Shown: in pieces, positions 56,176 to 64,000 of the stretch
How the letters are laid out: each line of letters starts with the position of its first letter
Position numbering within the stretch: the stretch's first letter is position 1
DNA from: Variovorax flavidus
Lineage (GTDB): Bacteria > Pseudomonadota > Gammaproteobacteria > Burkholderiales > Burkholderiaceae_C
DNA length: 64,000 nucleotides
Assembly (NCBI RefSeq): GCF_030317145.1
Contig: NZ_JASZYE010000004.1
Span: forward strand, 310,001 to 374,000
Reading direction: 5' to 3'
The notes under the pieces: model-generated
What the model saw: only the letters and a program-made list of their open reading frames with translations
The model's database searches: none
Told to the model about the DNA's origin: nothing
Made by a program: the position numbers and the translations under genes

Positions 56176-57957
56176 ATGAGCGATAGGGCTGACGACGGGC
56201 TGGAAGGGCCGCCCACGATCAAGCGTAGGCTCGCCGCCGTGGCGTTCGCCGACGTGGCGGGTTATTCGCGGCTTATGGCAAGTAGCGATGTTGAGACGGT
56301 GCGGCGCTGGAAGGCGCTCCGTAGCGAGACCATTGAGCCGTTGATGGTTCGCCATGGAGGCCGCGTCGCCGAGATTGCAGGCGACGCCATGCTGATCGAG
56401 TTTTCGAGTGTGGTCGATGCTGTGCGCTGGGCGGCACAGACGCAGCGGATGCTGCACGCGCGGCATGACGCGTCAGACCCGTTCATGATGAAGTTGCGCA
56501 TCGGCATCAATGTTGACGACGTGATCGATGACGACGGGATCCTGCAGGGCGATGGTGTAAACATTGCGGCGCGAATCCATCAGGCGGCCGAGCCGGGGCA
56601 GATCGTTGTGACCGGGTTCGTGCGCGAGTGCGTTCTCAACCGCCTGTCCCTAGCGTTCCGGGACCTCGGCACGCCTCCGATGAAAAACATCGTGCGGCCA
56701 GTTCGCGTGTTTGCCGTTGAGTGGCTCAGCGTTGGTGAGGTGCCGCTTGTCCCGCAGCCTTACCTGCAATGGTCCTCGCGGCCGACCCTTGCGGTGCTGC
56801 CTTTTCGCAATGTCCGTGGAGACGCTGAGGATTCGTACTTCGGCGACGGCATTACCGACGAGATCATCACCGGACTGTCGCGTAGCCGATCGATGTACGT
56901 TATCGCGCGCAATTCGACCTTGCGCTACAGCAACCGCGGTGGAGGCGAGGACCTGCGGCAAATCGCCGCTGAACTCGACGTCCGCTATCTGCTCGATGGA
57001 AGCGTATGGCGCCATGGATCGGAACTGCGCATAAAGGTAGAGCTGCTTGACATGACAGACAACCGCTCGGTGTGGGCGCAACACTTTGATGGCGGCAAAG
57101 ACAGGCTGTTTGAGTTCCAGGACCGCATTTCGGCCAGCGTTGTCGGCTCGCTGGAGCCTCGGTTGCGCGCGGTGCAGGCGGCCCGGGTGGGTGAACGTCC
57201 GACCGAGAACCTGGATGCTTACGATTGCGTGTTAAAGGCTTTGTCACGACTGTACCGTTTCAGCGACGATGGCTACCGTGAAGCCCAGGAACTCCTTGAG
57301 CGGGCGGTGTCGCTCGACCCCAGCTATGCGCAGGCGCACGCTTACACGGCATGGTTGTTCACCTTCCAGTCCAACCCGGCTGCCGATCGGGAGCGCGCTA
57401 TTGCGGCGTCGCAGCGTGCCCTGGAGTTGGACCCGGACGATCCGTACGTGCTGAGCATGGCTGCGCACTTGCTCTCCTTCTTGACGAAGGAACTCGAACA
57501 AGCCAACGACCTGTTCAACCGTGCGTTGGCGCTGAACGAAAGCTCAGCCTTCGCCTGGGGTATGAGCGCGCCGACGTGTGTGTACCTCGGGCGTCCTGAT
57601 GAAGCCCTTGAACGACTGCAGAATGTCTGGCGGCTGAACCCATACGATCCGATGAACTTTTACTTTTGGGCCGTCGCGGGTCTGGCCGAGTTCGTAGCCG
57701 GACGCTACGGTGAGGCGATCGCCTGGACGCGCAAATCCAGCCGCGTAAACCCGCGCTTGCCCCCGACCCTGCGTATTCTTGCAGCGTCACTCGCGCTGTC
57801 CGGTGATGAGCCCGGCGCGCACGCGGTGGCGCGCGACCTGCTAGAGATCCATCCGAGGTTCAGCGTTGCAACATTCATCCGCGGGTATGCCCTGCGCAAC
57901 CCTGACGATCTCGCTCGGCTGGCTGAGGGCTTGAGGATCGCGGGCTTACCAGACTAG
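56176..57957 (+). CDS. Class III adenylate/guanylate cyclase with TolB-like and TPR regions
   Basis: 593 aa from ATG 56176. N-terminal catalytic domain, residues ~15-190: metal Asp in VAFADVAGYSRLM near 26, second Asp in IAGDAMLIEFSSVVDAVRWA near 70, LRIGINVDDVIDDDGILQGD and GVNIAARIHQAAEPGQIVV. A linker leads to a TolB N-like segment (RPTLAVLPFRNVRGDAEDSY, VRYLLDGSVWRHG), then TPR repeats from about 340 (AVSLDPSYAQAHAYTAWLF, ALELDPDDPYVLSMAAHLL). The metal and substrate residues look intact, so it is probably active. Cytoplasmic; no membrane helix seen. Confidence 0.92.
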   Translation: MSDRADDGLEGPPTIKRRLAAVAFADVAGYSRLMASSDVETVRRWKALRSETIEPLMVRHGGRVAEIAGDAMLIEFSSVVDAVRWAAQTQRMLHARHDASDPFMMKLRIGINVDDVIDDDGILQGDGVNIAARIHQAAEPGQIVVTGFVRECVLNRLSLAFRDLGTPPMKNIVRPVRVFAVEWLSVGEVPLVPQPYLQWSSRPTLAVLPFRNVRGDAEDSYFGDGITDEIITGLSRSRSMYVIARNSTLRYSNRGGGEDLRQIAAELDVRYLLDGSVWRHGSELRIKVELLDMTDNRSVWAQHFDGGKDRLFEFQDRISASVVGSLEPRLRAVQAARVGERPTENLDAYDCVLKALSRLYRFSDDGYREAQELLERAVSLDPSYAQAHAYTAWLFTFQSNPAADRERAIAASQRALELDPDDPYVLSMAAHLLSFLTKELEQANDLFNRALALNESSAFAWGMSAPTCVYLGRPDEALERLQNVWRLNPYDPMNFYFWAVAGLAEFVAGRYGEAIAWTRKSSRVNPRLPPTLRILAASLALSGDEPGAHAVARDLLEIHPRFSVATFIRGYALRNPDDLARLAEGLRIAGLPD

Positions 57958-58110
57958 TTTGAGCGCGCGACTGTCCCTCTCTCCTCATCAGGGAGGATGA
58001 CCGATCTGTGCATGGAACGGTCTAATTCGCGAGCAGGGGTCGTACGTTTGAGTTCCGTTTTCGCTCTAGGCAACCCTAACGTCGCGAAGACCCCTTAGGA
58101 GGTGCTCATC

Positions 58111-58761
58111 ATGGATACCGATTTGCCTGACCCCATCCAGGGCACCCCGGTGCCCATTGCACGCCTGCTTGTCGGTGTGCACGCACCACTTGCCGCCGAA
58201 TCCGGTCTCAAACTGAACGAGGCGCTGCGCGAGGTCGCTGAAGAGGCCTTCGCAGAAAGTCTGGACGGTGTACTCAGTGCGTATCCCGCAGGCACCTTCA
58301 AACCGATGTGCCACATAGATAGGTCATTTTCTGGGTCGTGGTGGATTGAGGCCACCATGAACCTTTGGTCCGGCCTTCACTTCAGCTACGAGGCCGTCGC
58401 GGTGGTGGCCACGCTGGCGACGGCTGCCGACGCAATCGATTCCGCCATCAAGAAGGTGAGGGAGCGATTCCCTACCAAGGCTGCGGCCATGGGCCTAGGC
58501 ACAGCCACGACAGTGAGTGGGGCGGCCATGTCGCCACCTGTCCAAGGTACCTCCGACATCGCGGCGATGGAATCGGCGTTCAAGTCAGTACTGCCGGGCA
58601 AGTCGTGGGTTATTCCCCATTTCAGGGGAGGCGGGCGACACATCGAGGGCAGAGTTGTCGCAGTAACAGCATCTACCGTAACCCTGGAAACGGAGGATCG
58701 GAAACCGGCCGTCTACCTACTTTCGGCGATTGTGGGGTTTGAGTCGAGGCCCGGTCCGTGA
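58111..58761 (+). CDS. Hypothetical protein
   Basis: 216 aa from ATG 58111, which has a perfect AGGAGG. Soluble. N-terminal half: LLVGVHAPLAAESGLKLNEA, FAESLDGVLSAYPAGTFKPM, SFSGSWWIEATMNLWSGLHF. C-terminal part with small-barrel character: GGGRHIEGRVVAVTASTVTL, ETEDRKPAVYLLSAIVGFES. No family recognised. Confidence 0.75.
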   Translation: MDTDLPDPIQGTPVPIARLLVGVHAPLAAESGLKLNEALREVAEEAFAESLDGVLSAYPAGTFKPMCHIDRSFSGSWWIEATMNLWSGLHFSYEAVAVVATLATAADAIDSAIKKVRERFPTKAAAMGLGTATTVSGAAMSPPVQGTSDIAAMESAFKSVLPGKSWVIPHFRGGGRHIEGRVVAVTASTVTLETEDRKPAVYLLSAIVGFESRPGP

Positions 58762-59745
58762 TAGCAAAGTGCGCGCGAAGCGCCTTCGCATTCCGCAATG
58801 GCCTTCGGTGCACCAGCCCTCTCACTGCGGAGCGGGCTACGACGTTGATGTTCCCTTGGCGCACAGTGCTGGGCAGGTGCCGGCGAGCGTCTGTTGCTGC
58901 AGGCGAAGGGTACGTCGAAACTTCCCTTGCGAACGTCGTCTTTTCCAGGCCTCAAACTTCCGCAAAGGGCCAGACAGCGGCGGTCGATTCACTTGCGTGT
59001 GCGACCACGCTTGAACCTCAGAAACCTTTCCAACGCTAGCGCCGCAAGAATTCGGTGCTGACCGACTGCTTCTGGCCGGATCCTGCCTTCCAGCCAGTGG
59101 GTGTGCACGCGCTTCACGAGGGGGAAGCGGCAGACGTCTTTGCTGACGCCCTACGCAAAGCGTTCGCAGGATGGCCCGCTGGACGCCGTTGGGGGCGGCT
59201 CCGCCGGCCTTGGTCAGGGGCACAACGACGCGACGTCGCAATCGGTATCTGGTCACGGTAGGACAGCCATGCTCTGTCACAACCTTGGCACTGGTAGCCA
59301 TGGGCAAGGGCTACACGCTGGCGCTTTGCCATCCATGCTCTGCCTCGCTCCATCTCTGTGCTGCCTGCCTTAGCCTCGAGCATCGGCGCCCTGGTTGTCT
59401 TCAGGGTGCCGAGTCTCGGCTTCAATGTGGTGAGTGCCATCGGACTACCTCGGCTGGCGCTCGCCGTCTTCCTTGCTTGATGACGGTCGGAGCTGACCGC
59501 GGAGAAACCGCCACCTTTACCCGGGTGGCTCGCCTTCAAGTTCGACGATGAAGCGGGTGGTGATGAATTGCCCGGCGCGGGACGAACCGTGACTGGTTAG
59601 CTCCGAGTAGAGAAATCCCGGCCAACGGTCTCCCCAAAACGGCGGATGGCAGCCAACACGGCTCACGTTAACGTGGCGTGCAACACCTGACGGCAGGCGG
59701 CGAACCGCCGGTCCGCGACACAAGCCCGCACATAAGGAGACAGAG
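58762..59745. other. Long gene-free region with repeat copies
   Basis: 984 bp. It contains the composite repeat on the minus strand (59061-59117) and a degenerate plus-strand version near 58961-58987 (GGGCCAGACAGCGGCGGTCG). Frames of 120-140 codons around 59114-59551 on both strands are Arg/Ser-rich with no start signals; a phrase RVALAHGYQCQGCDRAW on the minus strand faintly recalls an HNH N-terminus but does not continue. Confidence 0.5.
59061..59117 (-). repeat. Composite copy 15 of the array repeat
   Basis: On the minus strand: the 22-nt block GTGAAGCGCG...CACACCCACT (59117-59096), an 8-bp spacer, then the core GGCAGGATCCGGCCAGAAGC continuing AGTCGGT (59087-59061). Same order and spacing as 10416-10474. 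Confidence 0.8.
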
Positions 59746-59961
59746 ATGTACCTTCGAGCCTTTGCGTTTCTCGCACTCGCGTTCACCGGTTTCAGCAGCG
59801 CGGCGCAGCAATCGCCGCCTACACCCATCGGCGTGTCCGGGGACGGTACTTCCTCAATCACTTGGCTGCTAGATTCAGAAAAGAATCGCCTCATCGTCTG
59901 CCGAATGCAGTTCGTCACGGGCGGCCCAAGAGGTTGCAGCGTGATGCCGTTACCCAAGTGA
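59746..59961 (+). CDS. Small exported hypothetical protein
   Basis: 71 aa from ATG 59746 (AAGGAGACAGAG upstream). Signal peptide MYLRAFAFLALAFTGFSSAA with an SAA cleavage site, then a short mature domain: GVSGDGTSSITWLLDSEKN, RLIVCRMQFVTGGPRGC. Two cysteines could form a disulfide in the periplasm. Followed by a terminator hairpin. No family recognised. Confidence 0.75.
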   Translation: MYLRAFAFLALAFTGFSSAAQQSPPTPIGVSGDGTSSITWLLDSEKNRLIVCRMQFVTGGPRGCSVMPLPK

Positions 59962-59974
59962 TGCGACCGCAAAA

Positions 59975-59995
59975 AAGCCGCCTCGAGGGCGGCTT
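59975..59995. terminator. Bidirectional-type terminator hairpin
   Basis: AAGCCGCC-TCGAG-GGCGGCTT, an 8-bp stem 13 bp after the stop. A run of A precedes the stem, giving a T-tract on the minus strand; on the plus strand the tail is only TTGGTTGG. Confidence 0.7.
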
Positions 59996-60215
59996 GGTTG
60001 GGGCGAGCGTGACCATCTAGGTCGGCTCGTCAGGCTTTCACCTGGGAGAACTTCGAATTGCAAGAACGCTTGAGTGCGAGGTGCTCAGCGGCGCCGCGGT
60101 TTCACGTCGCATTGCTATATCAAACTGACCCACGTTGCAATCAATGAAGCGAGAATGCTGTTGACTCACCTTCATTGCCCAGTAACTTGCGTCGTACTGA
60201 TGGAAGGATCGCGCG

Positions 60216-60830
60216 ATGGCCCCAACTCCAATCCAGAATGAATCCAAGCCGATTGGGCCCGCACGGCGAATGTTCAACGCGATCGCGCGGGGGATGCGTT
60301 GGGCTTGGAAGTTGTGGGACGGCACCGTAGGTAAAGTCTCGGCGATCTTGGGAAAGACCGCAGCGATCCTCGGCCTAGTCGCGGTTATTGTGAAAGGGAT
60401 TTTGATGCTCTTTCCACCAGCCCCTAACTGCTTTGCGGTGGACATTACGCTTGAGCACCTGCGTCAATGTGTCCAAGAAAAGGAGGAAATCGTCGACGAC
60501 CCGCGCTTCAAGGAAATTCATCTTGGGAGGTCAGTTGAGTGGACTGGCGAACTGCTGTTTCCTCCATCCAAGCTTCGAGCTGCAGCAGATACCAGCAAGA
60601 ACGTCACAATCCACGTCGCACGATGGACTACCTCAAACAACCCAACGATGGTGGGAGTTGGAGGTCTGGTCTCATGCTCCGAAAGCTTCCCGACGGTCGA
60701 GGCGGCGGCTTCGTATGTCAAGCGATGGAATCAAAGGACTGAAGGCGCGCGCCTGAGATTTTCCGGCGTGATCACAAGACTCAACGCAGACGCATTGGAT
60801 TTGGCGAACTGCTTGGCAGTGGCTAGGTAA
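60216..60830 (+). CDS. Membrane-anchored hypothetical protein
   Basis: 204 aa. Basic N-terminus (residues 1-40), hydrophobic segment at about 44-66 (ILGKTAAILGLVAVIVKGIL then MLF), then a soluble domain of about 135 aa: VDITLEHLRQCVQEKEEIVD, RSVEWTGELLFPPSKLRAAA, KNVTIHVARWTTSNNPTM. One-span membrane protein, orientation uncertain. No family recognised. Confidence 0.7.
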   Translation: MAPTPIQNESKPIGPARRMFNAIARGMRWAWKLWDGTVGKVSAILGKTAAILGLVAVIVKGILMLFPPAPNCFAVDITLEHLRQCVQEKEEIVDDPRFKEIHLGRSVEWTGELLFPPSKLRAAADTSKNVTIHVARWTTSNNPTMVGVGGLVSCSESFPTVEAAASYVKRWNQRTEGARLRFSGVITRLNADALDLANCLAVAR

Positions 60831-61212
60831 CCTTCGCGAGTCAAACCTGGCGAGTGTGCCGAGCAGAAGAAAAACGCCGAATCTTCTGCCGCGCGCGATG
60901 CACGCAATCCGGGAGAAGGAGCGGCGTTACTGCAAGGACGACCTTGGCAAAGGAAATGGCGCATGCCTGCACAGTCCGGAATGGCGATTTTGGACTGACC
61001 TCGAACTCGCAGGCTATCGAGAGCGGCTGTCGACGCAAGCGGTTTGCCGTCCCCAAGGCTCGTAGCAACGTAGCAACGAGCAAGGCGTTCGAGTCCTGGA
61101 GACGAAGTTGCCAGGCTGAGATGGGGCTATTGGGGGGAGTCTGCTCGCTCGGCGCGTCGAAGTAGTAGTCGAGCAACTTCGGAAAAGAAATAAGCGGCGG
61201 GGCGGTGAGACA
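60831..61212. other. Intergenic region, no supported gene
   Basis: 382 bp between convergent genes. Frames of 69-110 codons have no ribosome binding site or family-like content. GTTCGAGTC at about 61089 resembles a tRNA T-loop, but there is no matching stem. Confidence 0.4.
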
Positions 61213-62115
61213 TCACTGCACGCCCATCAGCATGTCGTTGAGTTCGTCCTTTGTCGGCACATGCTTCGATTCAATGATCTGAGTCAACACAGCACGCAGA
61301 ATTCCGTATGACTGCGCCAAGTGGAGTTCGCTGTGCTTCGGCTTGCCGTGGGCAGCAGCTGAGCGCTTGTCATAGAGGTCGAAGATTTCCTTCTGCTTCT
61401 CAAGACGCGCTTTTCCAGGCTTGCAAAGGTACGACGAGATCAACACTGAAACCCGAAAGCGTAGCTCAGCGGTGGATGGCGAAAAGAGCGCTTCGAGAGC
61501 ACCCCACAATGACACGAGGGTCAGTGCATGCGATGGAACGAATGTCGACAGTTCATAGGCTTCCATCGCCAACTTGAAGTCAGCCTGCAATCCCATCAGG
61601 TCAACGGCGGTCTGCCAGTTCTGCACAACCCACATTAGTCGGGACGCCGCTGCTTCCAATCCGTCGTCGCGCATCTGCAGATGGATGTAGTGGGGCGTTG
61701 ACTCGATCGGCCTGATGATCATGTCCCGATCCGGTACTGCCGCGAAGGCACTCAGCGAATGGTTCGCCTCAAGCAGAAATAGAATTTCTGGATTGCAGTG
61801 AAGGCGCAGCATGCATGTGAGAGTGCGGACAACCTCAATCGGCTTGAGTCCATGCGGCGGCTTGTACGTTGAGGGGATGTAAATCTCAGTGAACACATCA
61901 AAACCATCACCCTGAGTCGTCGCTTTCCACGGACCTCCGTGGTGCTTGCCTGGTGCAACGGGCGGCCTGAATGCGACAGTGTTCGAGATCATGAAGTGTG
62001 CAAACGTCCTTCGCATAACCAAACCCTTGCCGAGCTTGACCTCCTCCACGTCTGGGTGCAGCACGAGGTTCGTAAGCCCGGCGTAGTAGCCTGGAGGGGG
62101 ATTTGGTTTCGACAT
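61213..62115 (-). CDS. Hypothetical protein with HEPN (Apea-like) C-terminal domain
   Basis: 300 aa from ATG 62115 (MSKPNPPPGYYAGLTNLVLH); an ATG at 62223 would add 36 residues. The N-terminal 180 residues are an unrecognised alpha/beta region. The C-terminal ~120 residues look like a HEPN fold: ALTLVSLWGALEALFSPSTA, ELRFRVSVLISSYLCKPGKA, then YDKRSAAAHGKPKHSELHLA with the R-x4-H motif of HEPN ribonucleases, and a final helix ILRAVLTQIIESKHV. HEPN proteins are frequent in RNA-targeting defence; activity is inferred. Confidence 0.7.
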   Translation of the reverse strand: MSKPNPPPGYYAGLTNLVLHPDVEEVKLGKGLVMRRTFAHFMISNTVAFRPPVAPGKHHGGPWKATTQGDGFDVFTEIYIPSTYKPPHGLKPIEVVRTLTCMLRLHCNPEILFLLEANHSLSAFAAVPDRDMIIRPIESTPHYIHLQMRDDGLEAAASRLMWVVQNWQTAVDLMGLQADFKLAMEAYELSTFVPSHALTLVSLWGALEALFSPSTAELRFRVSVLISSYLCKPGKARLEKQKEIFDLYDKRSAAAHGKPKHSELHLAQSYGILRAVLTQIIESKHVPTKDELNDMLMGVQ

Positions 62116-62753
62116 GCCCCGATGGTAGCTACCCGCTGGGGGCCGTGCCGTGCCGTTTTCTGACTTCGGGACAACCACAAAGCGCTCGGTGTTCTCCAAT
62201 ACGCGCTCAAGGTGTCCACTCACACGCTGCTGGAACGCTCAGTTATCCACGTGGCGCTGGGGTTTGTAGACGCGGTCCGAGTCGTCCGCATAGCGCAGCT
62301 GACCTGACGTTCGATCGTGGCAGCGGTACTTCCGCTTTCGCTGCGTGCCGGGCTGCCGGGCAGGGCGGTCCAGCTGTTCAGTGCCCGTTGCGAACGTAGC
62401 GCCCTGACATATGAGGTCCTTCCGCGGAGCTGGCTCGGAACTCCCCTGTCTGCCGCCGGCCACTTCTCCAGGCAGTGCGCGAGACCAGGGAACTGCTACC
62501 CCAGTTTTCACATGACAACGTCTTCGATTCTGCGAATTTCAAGCTTCCGAACTTCGCGGCAACCAGCTATCGGCACGCTCATTTGCCGAAACCTCGTCGA
62601 TAGCTACGCTCAGAAATGGATAGGATGCTCCGATTCGTACCTGGAGCCGATCCGCAGCGGGAGCGGACGCACAACGCGACTACGACGTGAGCGTCGGCGT
62701 TACGGGACGGTACATGCATCACACCACCACGCCCAAGTTCAACCGGAGATCCC
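62116..62753. other. Intergenic region between divergent HEPN and HNH genes
   Basis: 638 bp with no supported gene. Frames up to 194 codons are shadows with Arg/Ser-rich content. It must include promoters for both flanking genes; none is clear. Confidence 0.4.
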
Positions 62754-64000
62754 GTGCCTTCCGAGCTCGCAACAACTTTTCTGTACAAGACTGAAGACGC
62801 ATACAAGGAGATCGTGGGCCGCTACTCACCTAGGAGTTGGTTCTCGTTCGACAAGAAGGTTGAACAGGTGCGGCGTGAGGGCGCATCGAAGTTTGCTATG
62901 ACCGTTTGGAATGAGCGAGAAGGCAACCGCGAAGGTAGTGCCGGCTTCATCGAGGACCAAGCCACACGGGAGAGGTGGTATCGAGTCCCACGCCAGTGGC
63001 AAGACAAGGATCCAAAGAAGCGAGTTGCGCTCTTCAATGCCATCGATCTGGCGATTGGTCTGGGCATCGAGATGACGGCGCTACTGAAGGACCACAAGAC
63101 GGGCTTGGTATCCTTGGATCACAAGTTCGAAATAGTGGACGCCGCCTACGAATGCGACGGCTCCATGATTTGGATAAAGCTGGAGAACGGCGGCAAGCCG
63201 GCGGGGACGCCAATGGCATCAGGGTCGCTCGGGCGGTTACGTGACTTACCTCGACGTGACCCACTCCTCGCACGTCCTAAGAGTCAAGGCAAGGAAGCGG
63301 TAACCGCCGCGCAGATTGAGATTGCTTGCACCGTCGGCAGGCAGATCTTCTCAGGACTGCGCACGTTCAACGACGGACTGTCCGACCTCGTCGCAGCTGG
63401 CTATCACAAGGCCACCGGAGGCGTCGCGCTTCGCAACTACTCCCACCTCCGAAGAGGCGAGGGCTTCAGTAGCTTGATGTCTATTGAAGCCATCAGGTAC
63501 TTCGTGGCAAGCATCCTTCTCGATGACGGCCCCGAGGCTTTACCGACCGTTCTACGCGCCCTTCGTGCACACGCGGCAGGAATGAAGTCCGGTCGCCCTC
63601 ACATGCTAATGCGTTTCATAGCGGAGCTTGAAAGCCAGGAAGAGGAACTTCCCGCACTGAGAGCAGCCGCGGAGCTCTCCAAACAGGCGACGCTTGCCTC
63701 CCTTGCCTCAGAGATACAGCGGCTTATCTGGGCGCGTGGCCCACACCACAAGGCGTTCAGAGACATGCTCGAGATTCGCTGGGGCGCTTGCTGCTCGGTT
63801 CACGGCGACGACTGCCAATCGCTCCTTAGAGCCTCGCATATCGTTCCCTGGGCTGAATCAACAAGCGAGGCTCGCGCCGACCCCAACAACGGCCTGCTGC
63901 TCTCAGTGCCCTTGGATGGGCTCTTCGACCGAGGTCACATCTCCTTTGATGTCGAGGGCTGCCTTCTTCATGAGAAGGTGCCGAAAACGATGCGCAAGCA
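62754..64000 (+). CDS. HNH endonuclease domain protein (partial, runs off the right edge)
   Basis: At least 415 codons from GTG 62754 (CCGGAGAT upstream), open to the window end. N-terminal ~150 aa of unknown fold (YKTEDAYKEIVGRYSPRSWF, then LFNAIDLAIGLGIEMTALLK), a middle helical region (VTAAQIEIACTVGRQIFSGL; SLMSIEAIRYFVASILLDDG), then an HNH_2-type nuclease: FRDMLEIRWGACCSVHGDDC, LLRASHIVPWAESTSEARAD, PNNGLLLSVPLDGLFDRGHI. The His in ASHI and Asn in NNGL are the expected catalytic and metal residues. The architecture resembles modular restriction-type HNH proteins. No methyltransferase is visible. Confidence 0.85.
   Translation, partial: MPSELATTFLYKTEDAYKEIVGRYSPRSWFSFDKKVEQVRREGASKFAMTVWNEREGNREGSAGFIEDQATRERWYRVPRQWQDKDPKKRVALFNAIDLAIGLGIEMTALLKDHKTGLVSLDHKFEIVDAAYECDGSMIWIKLENGGKPAGTPMASGSLGRLRDLPRRDPLLARPKSQGKEAVTAAQIEIACTVGRQIFSGLRTFNDGLSDLVAAGYHKATGGVALRNYSHLRRGEGFSSLMSIEAIRYFVASILLDDGPEALPTVLRALRAHAAGMKSGRPHMLMRFIAELESQEEELPALRAAAELSKQATLASLASEIQRLIWARGPHHKAFRDMLEIRWGACCSVHGDDCQSLLRASHIVPWAESTSEARADPNNGLLLSVPLDGLFDRGHISFDVEGCLLHEKVPKTMRK

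Noticed and set aside
59114..59551. Possible HNH-like or zinc-binding protein on either strand
   Set aside because: Only a short phrase resembles HNH N-termini; no HNH core, no ribosome binding site and low-complexity flanks.
61080..61115. tRNA-like T-loop GTTCGAGTC
   Set aside because: No complementary T-stem, acceptor stem or D/anticodon arms; no tRNA can be folded here.

Overview
The window looks like chromosome of a high-GC betaproteobacterium of the Comamonadaceae, with Variovorax the closest guess. This rests on gene content and protein style only; no rRNA or tRNA gene is present to fix the taxon.

Layout. (1) 1-10.3 kb is ordinary core metabolism: a uracil-DNA glycosylase, the glyoxylate-to-glycerate operon gcl-hyi-glxR with a divergent LysR regulator, an AI-2E type permease, and a dctA-gntR operon with two palindromes in its leader. 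(2) 10.4-16.5 kb is an unusual run of about ten small, unrelated, mostly co-oriented genes: lipoproteins, small membrane proteins, a TonB-C lipoprotein, an RpiB-like isomerase. Most are followed, at or soon after the stop codon, by a copy of one ~29-bp repeat (core GCGGCCAGAAGCGG). Further copies lie at 21.1, 24.2 and 59.1 kb. (3) 16.5-36 kb is an accessory patchwork: small stress-type genes (DUF3606, two Hsp20), many frameshifted genes or bare C-terminal gene tails (Hsp20, SRAP, histidine kinase, FAD oxidoreductase, AraC, MocR, IS30 transposase), several tiny membrane-protein genes, and intact islands (LtrA, DsbA-like, OYE, MocR and an LLM-class oxidoreductase). (4) 36-55 kb is mainly a stress and proteostasis island: HDOD protein, AraC, sigma-54 activator, MEDS sensor, thioredoxin, universal stress protein, a thioredoxin-reductase-like flavoprotein lacking its CxxC, HtpX, a three-BON protein, HdeD-like, Hsp20, PRC-barrel protein, ClpK-like disaggregase, UvrA2-like ATPase and a NUDIX hydrolase. 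The content recalls the transmissible loci of heat/stress tolerance. (5) 55-64 kb holds a class III cyclase with TPRs, several unknown genes, a HEPN-like protein and, at the right edge, an HNH endonuclease that runs out of the window.

How the genes fit together. Gcl condenses glyoxylate to tartronate semialdehyde, Hyi interconverts it with hydroxypyruvate, and GlxR reduces it to glycerate. In the stress island the chaperone, disaggregase, protease and redox genes form short co-directional runs with 1-30 bp gaps, which suggests coordinated expression.

Several frameshifts lie at or near G/C homopolymers, so some apparent pseudogenes could be sequence errors. Two genes run off the window edges (left 1-1202 minus, right 62754-64000 plus). 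Several genes under 60 codons were found by reading the sequence directly.
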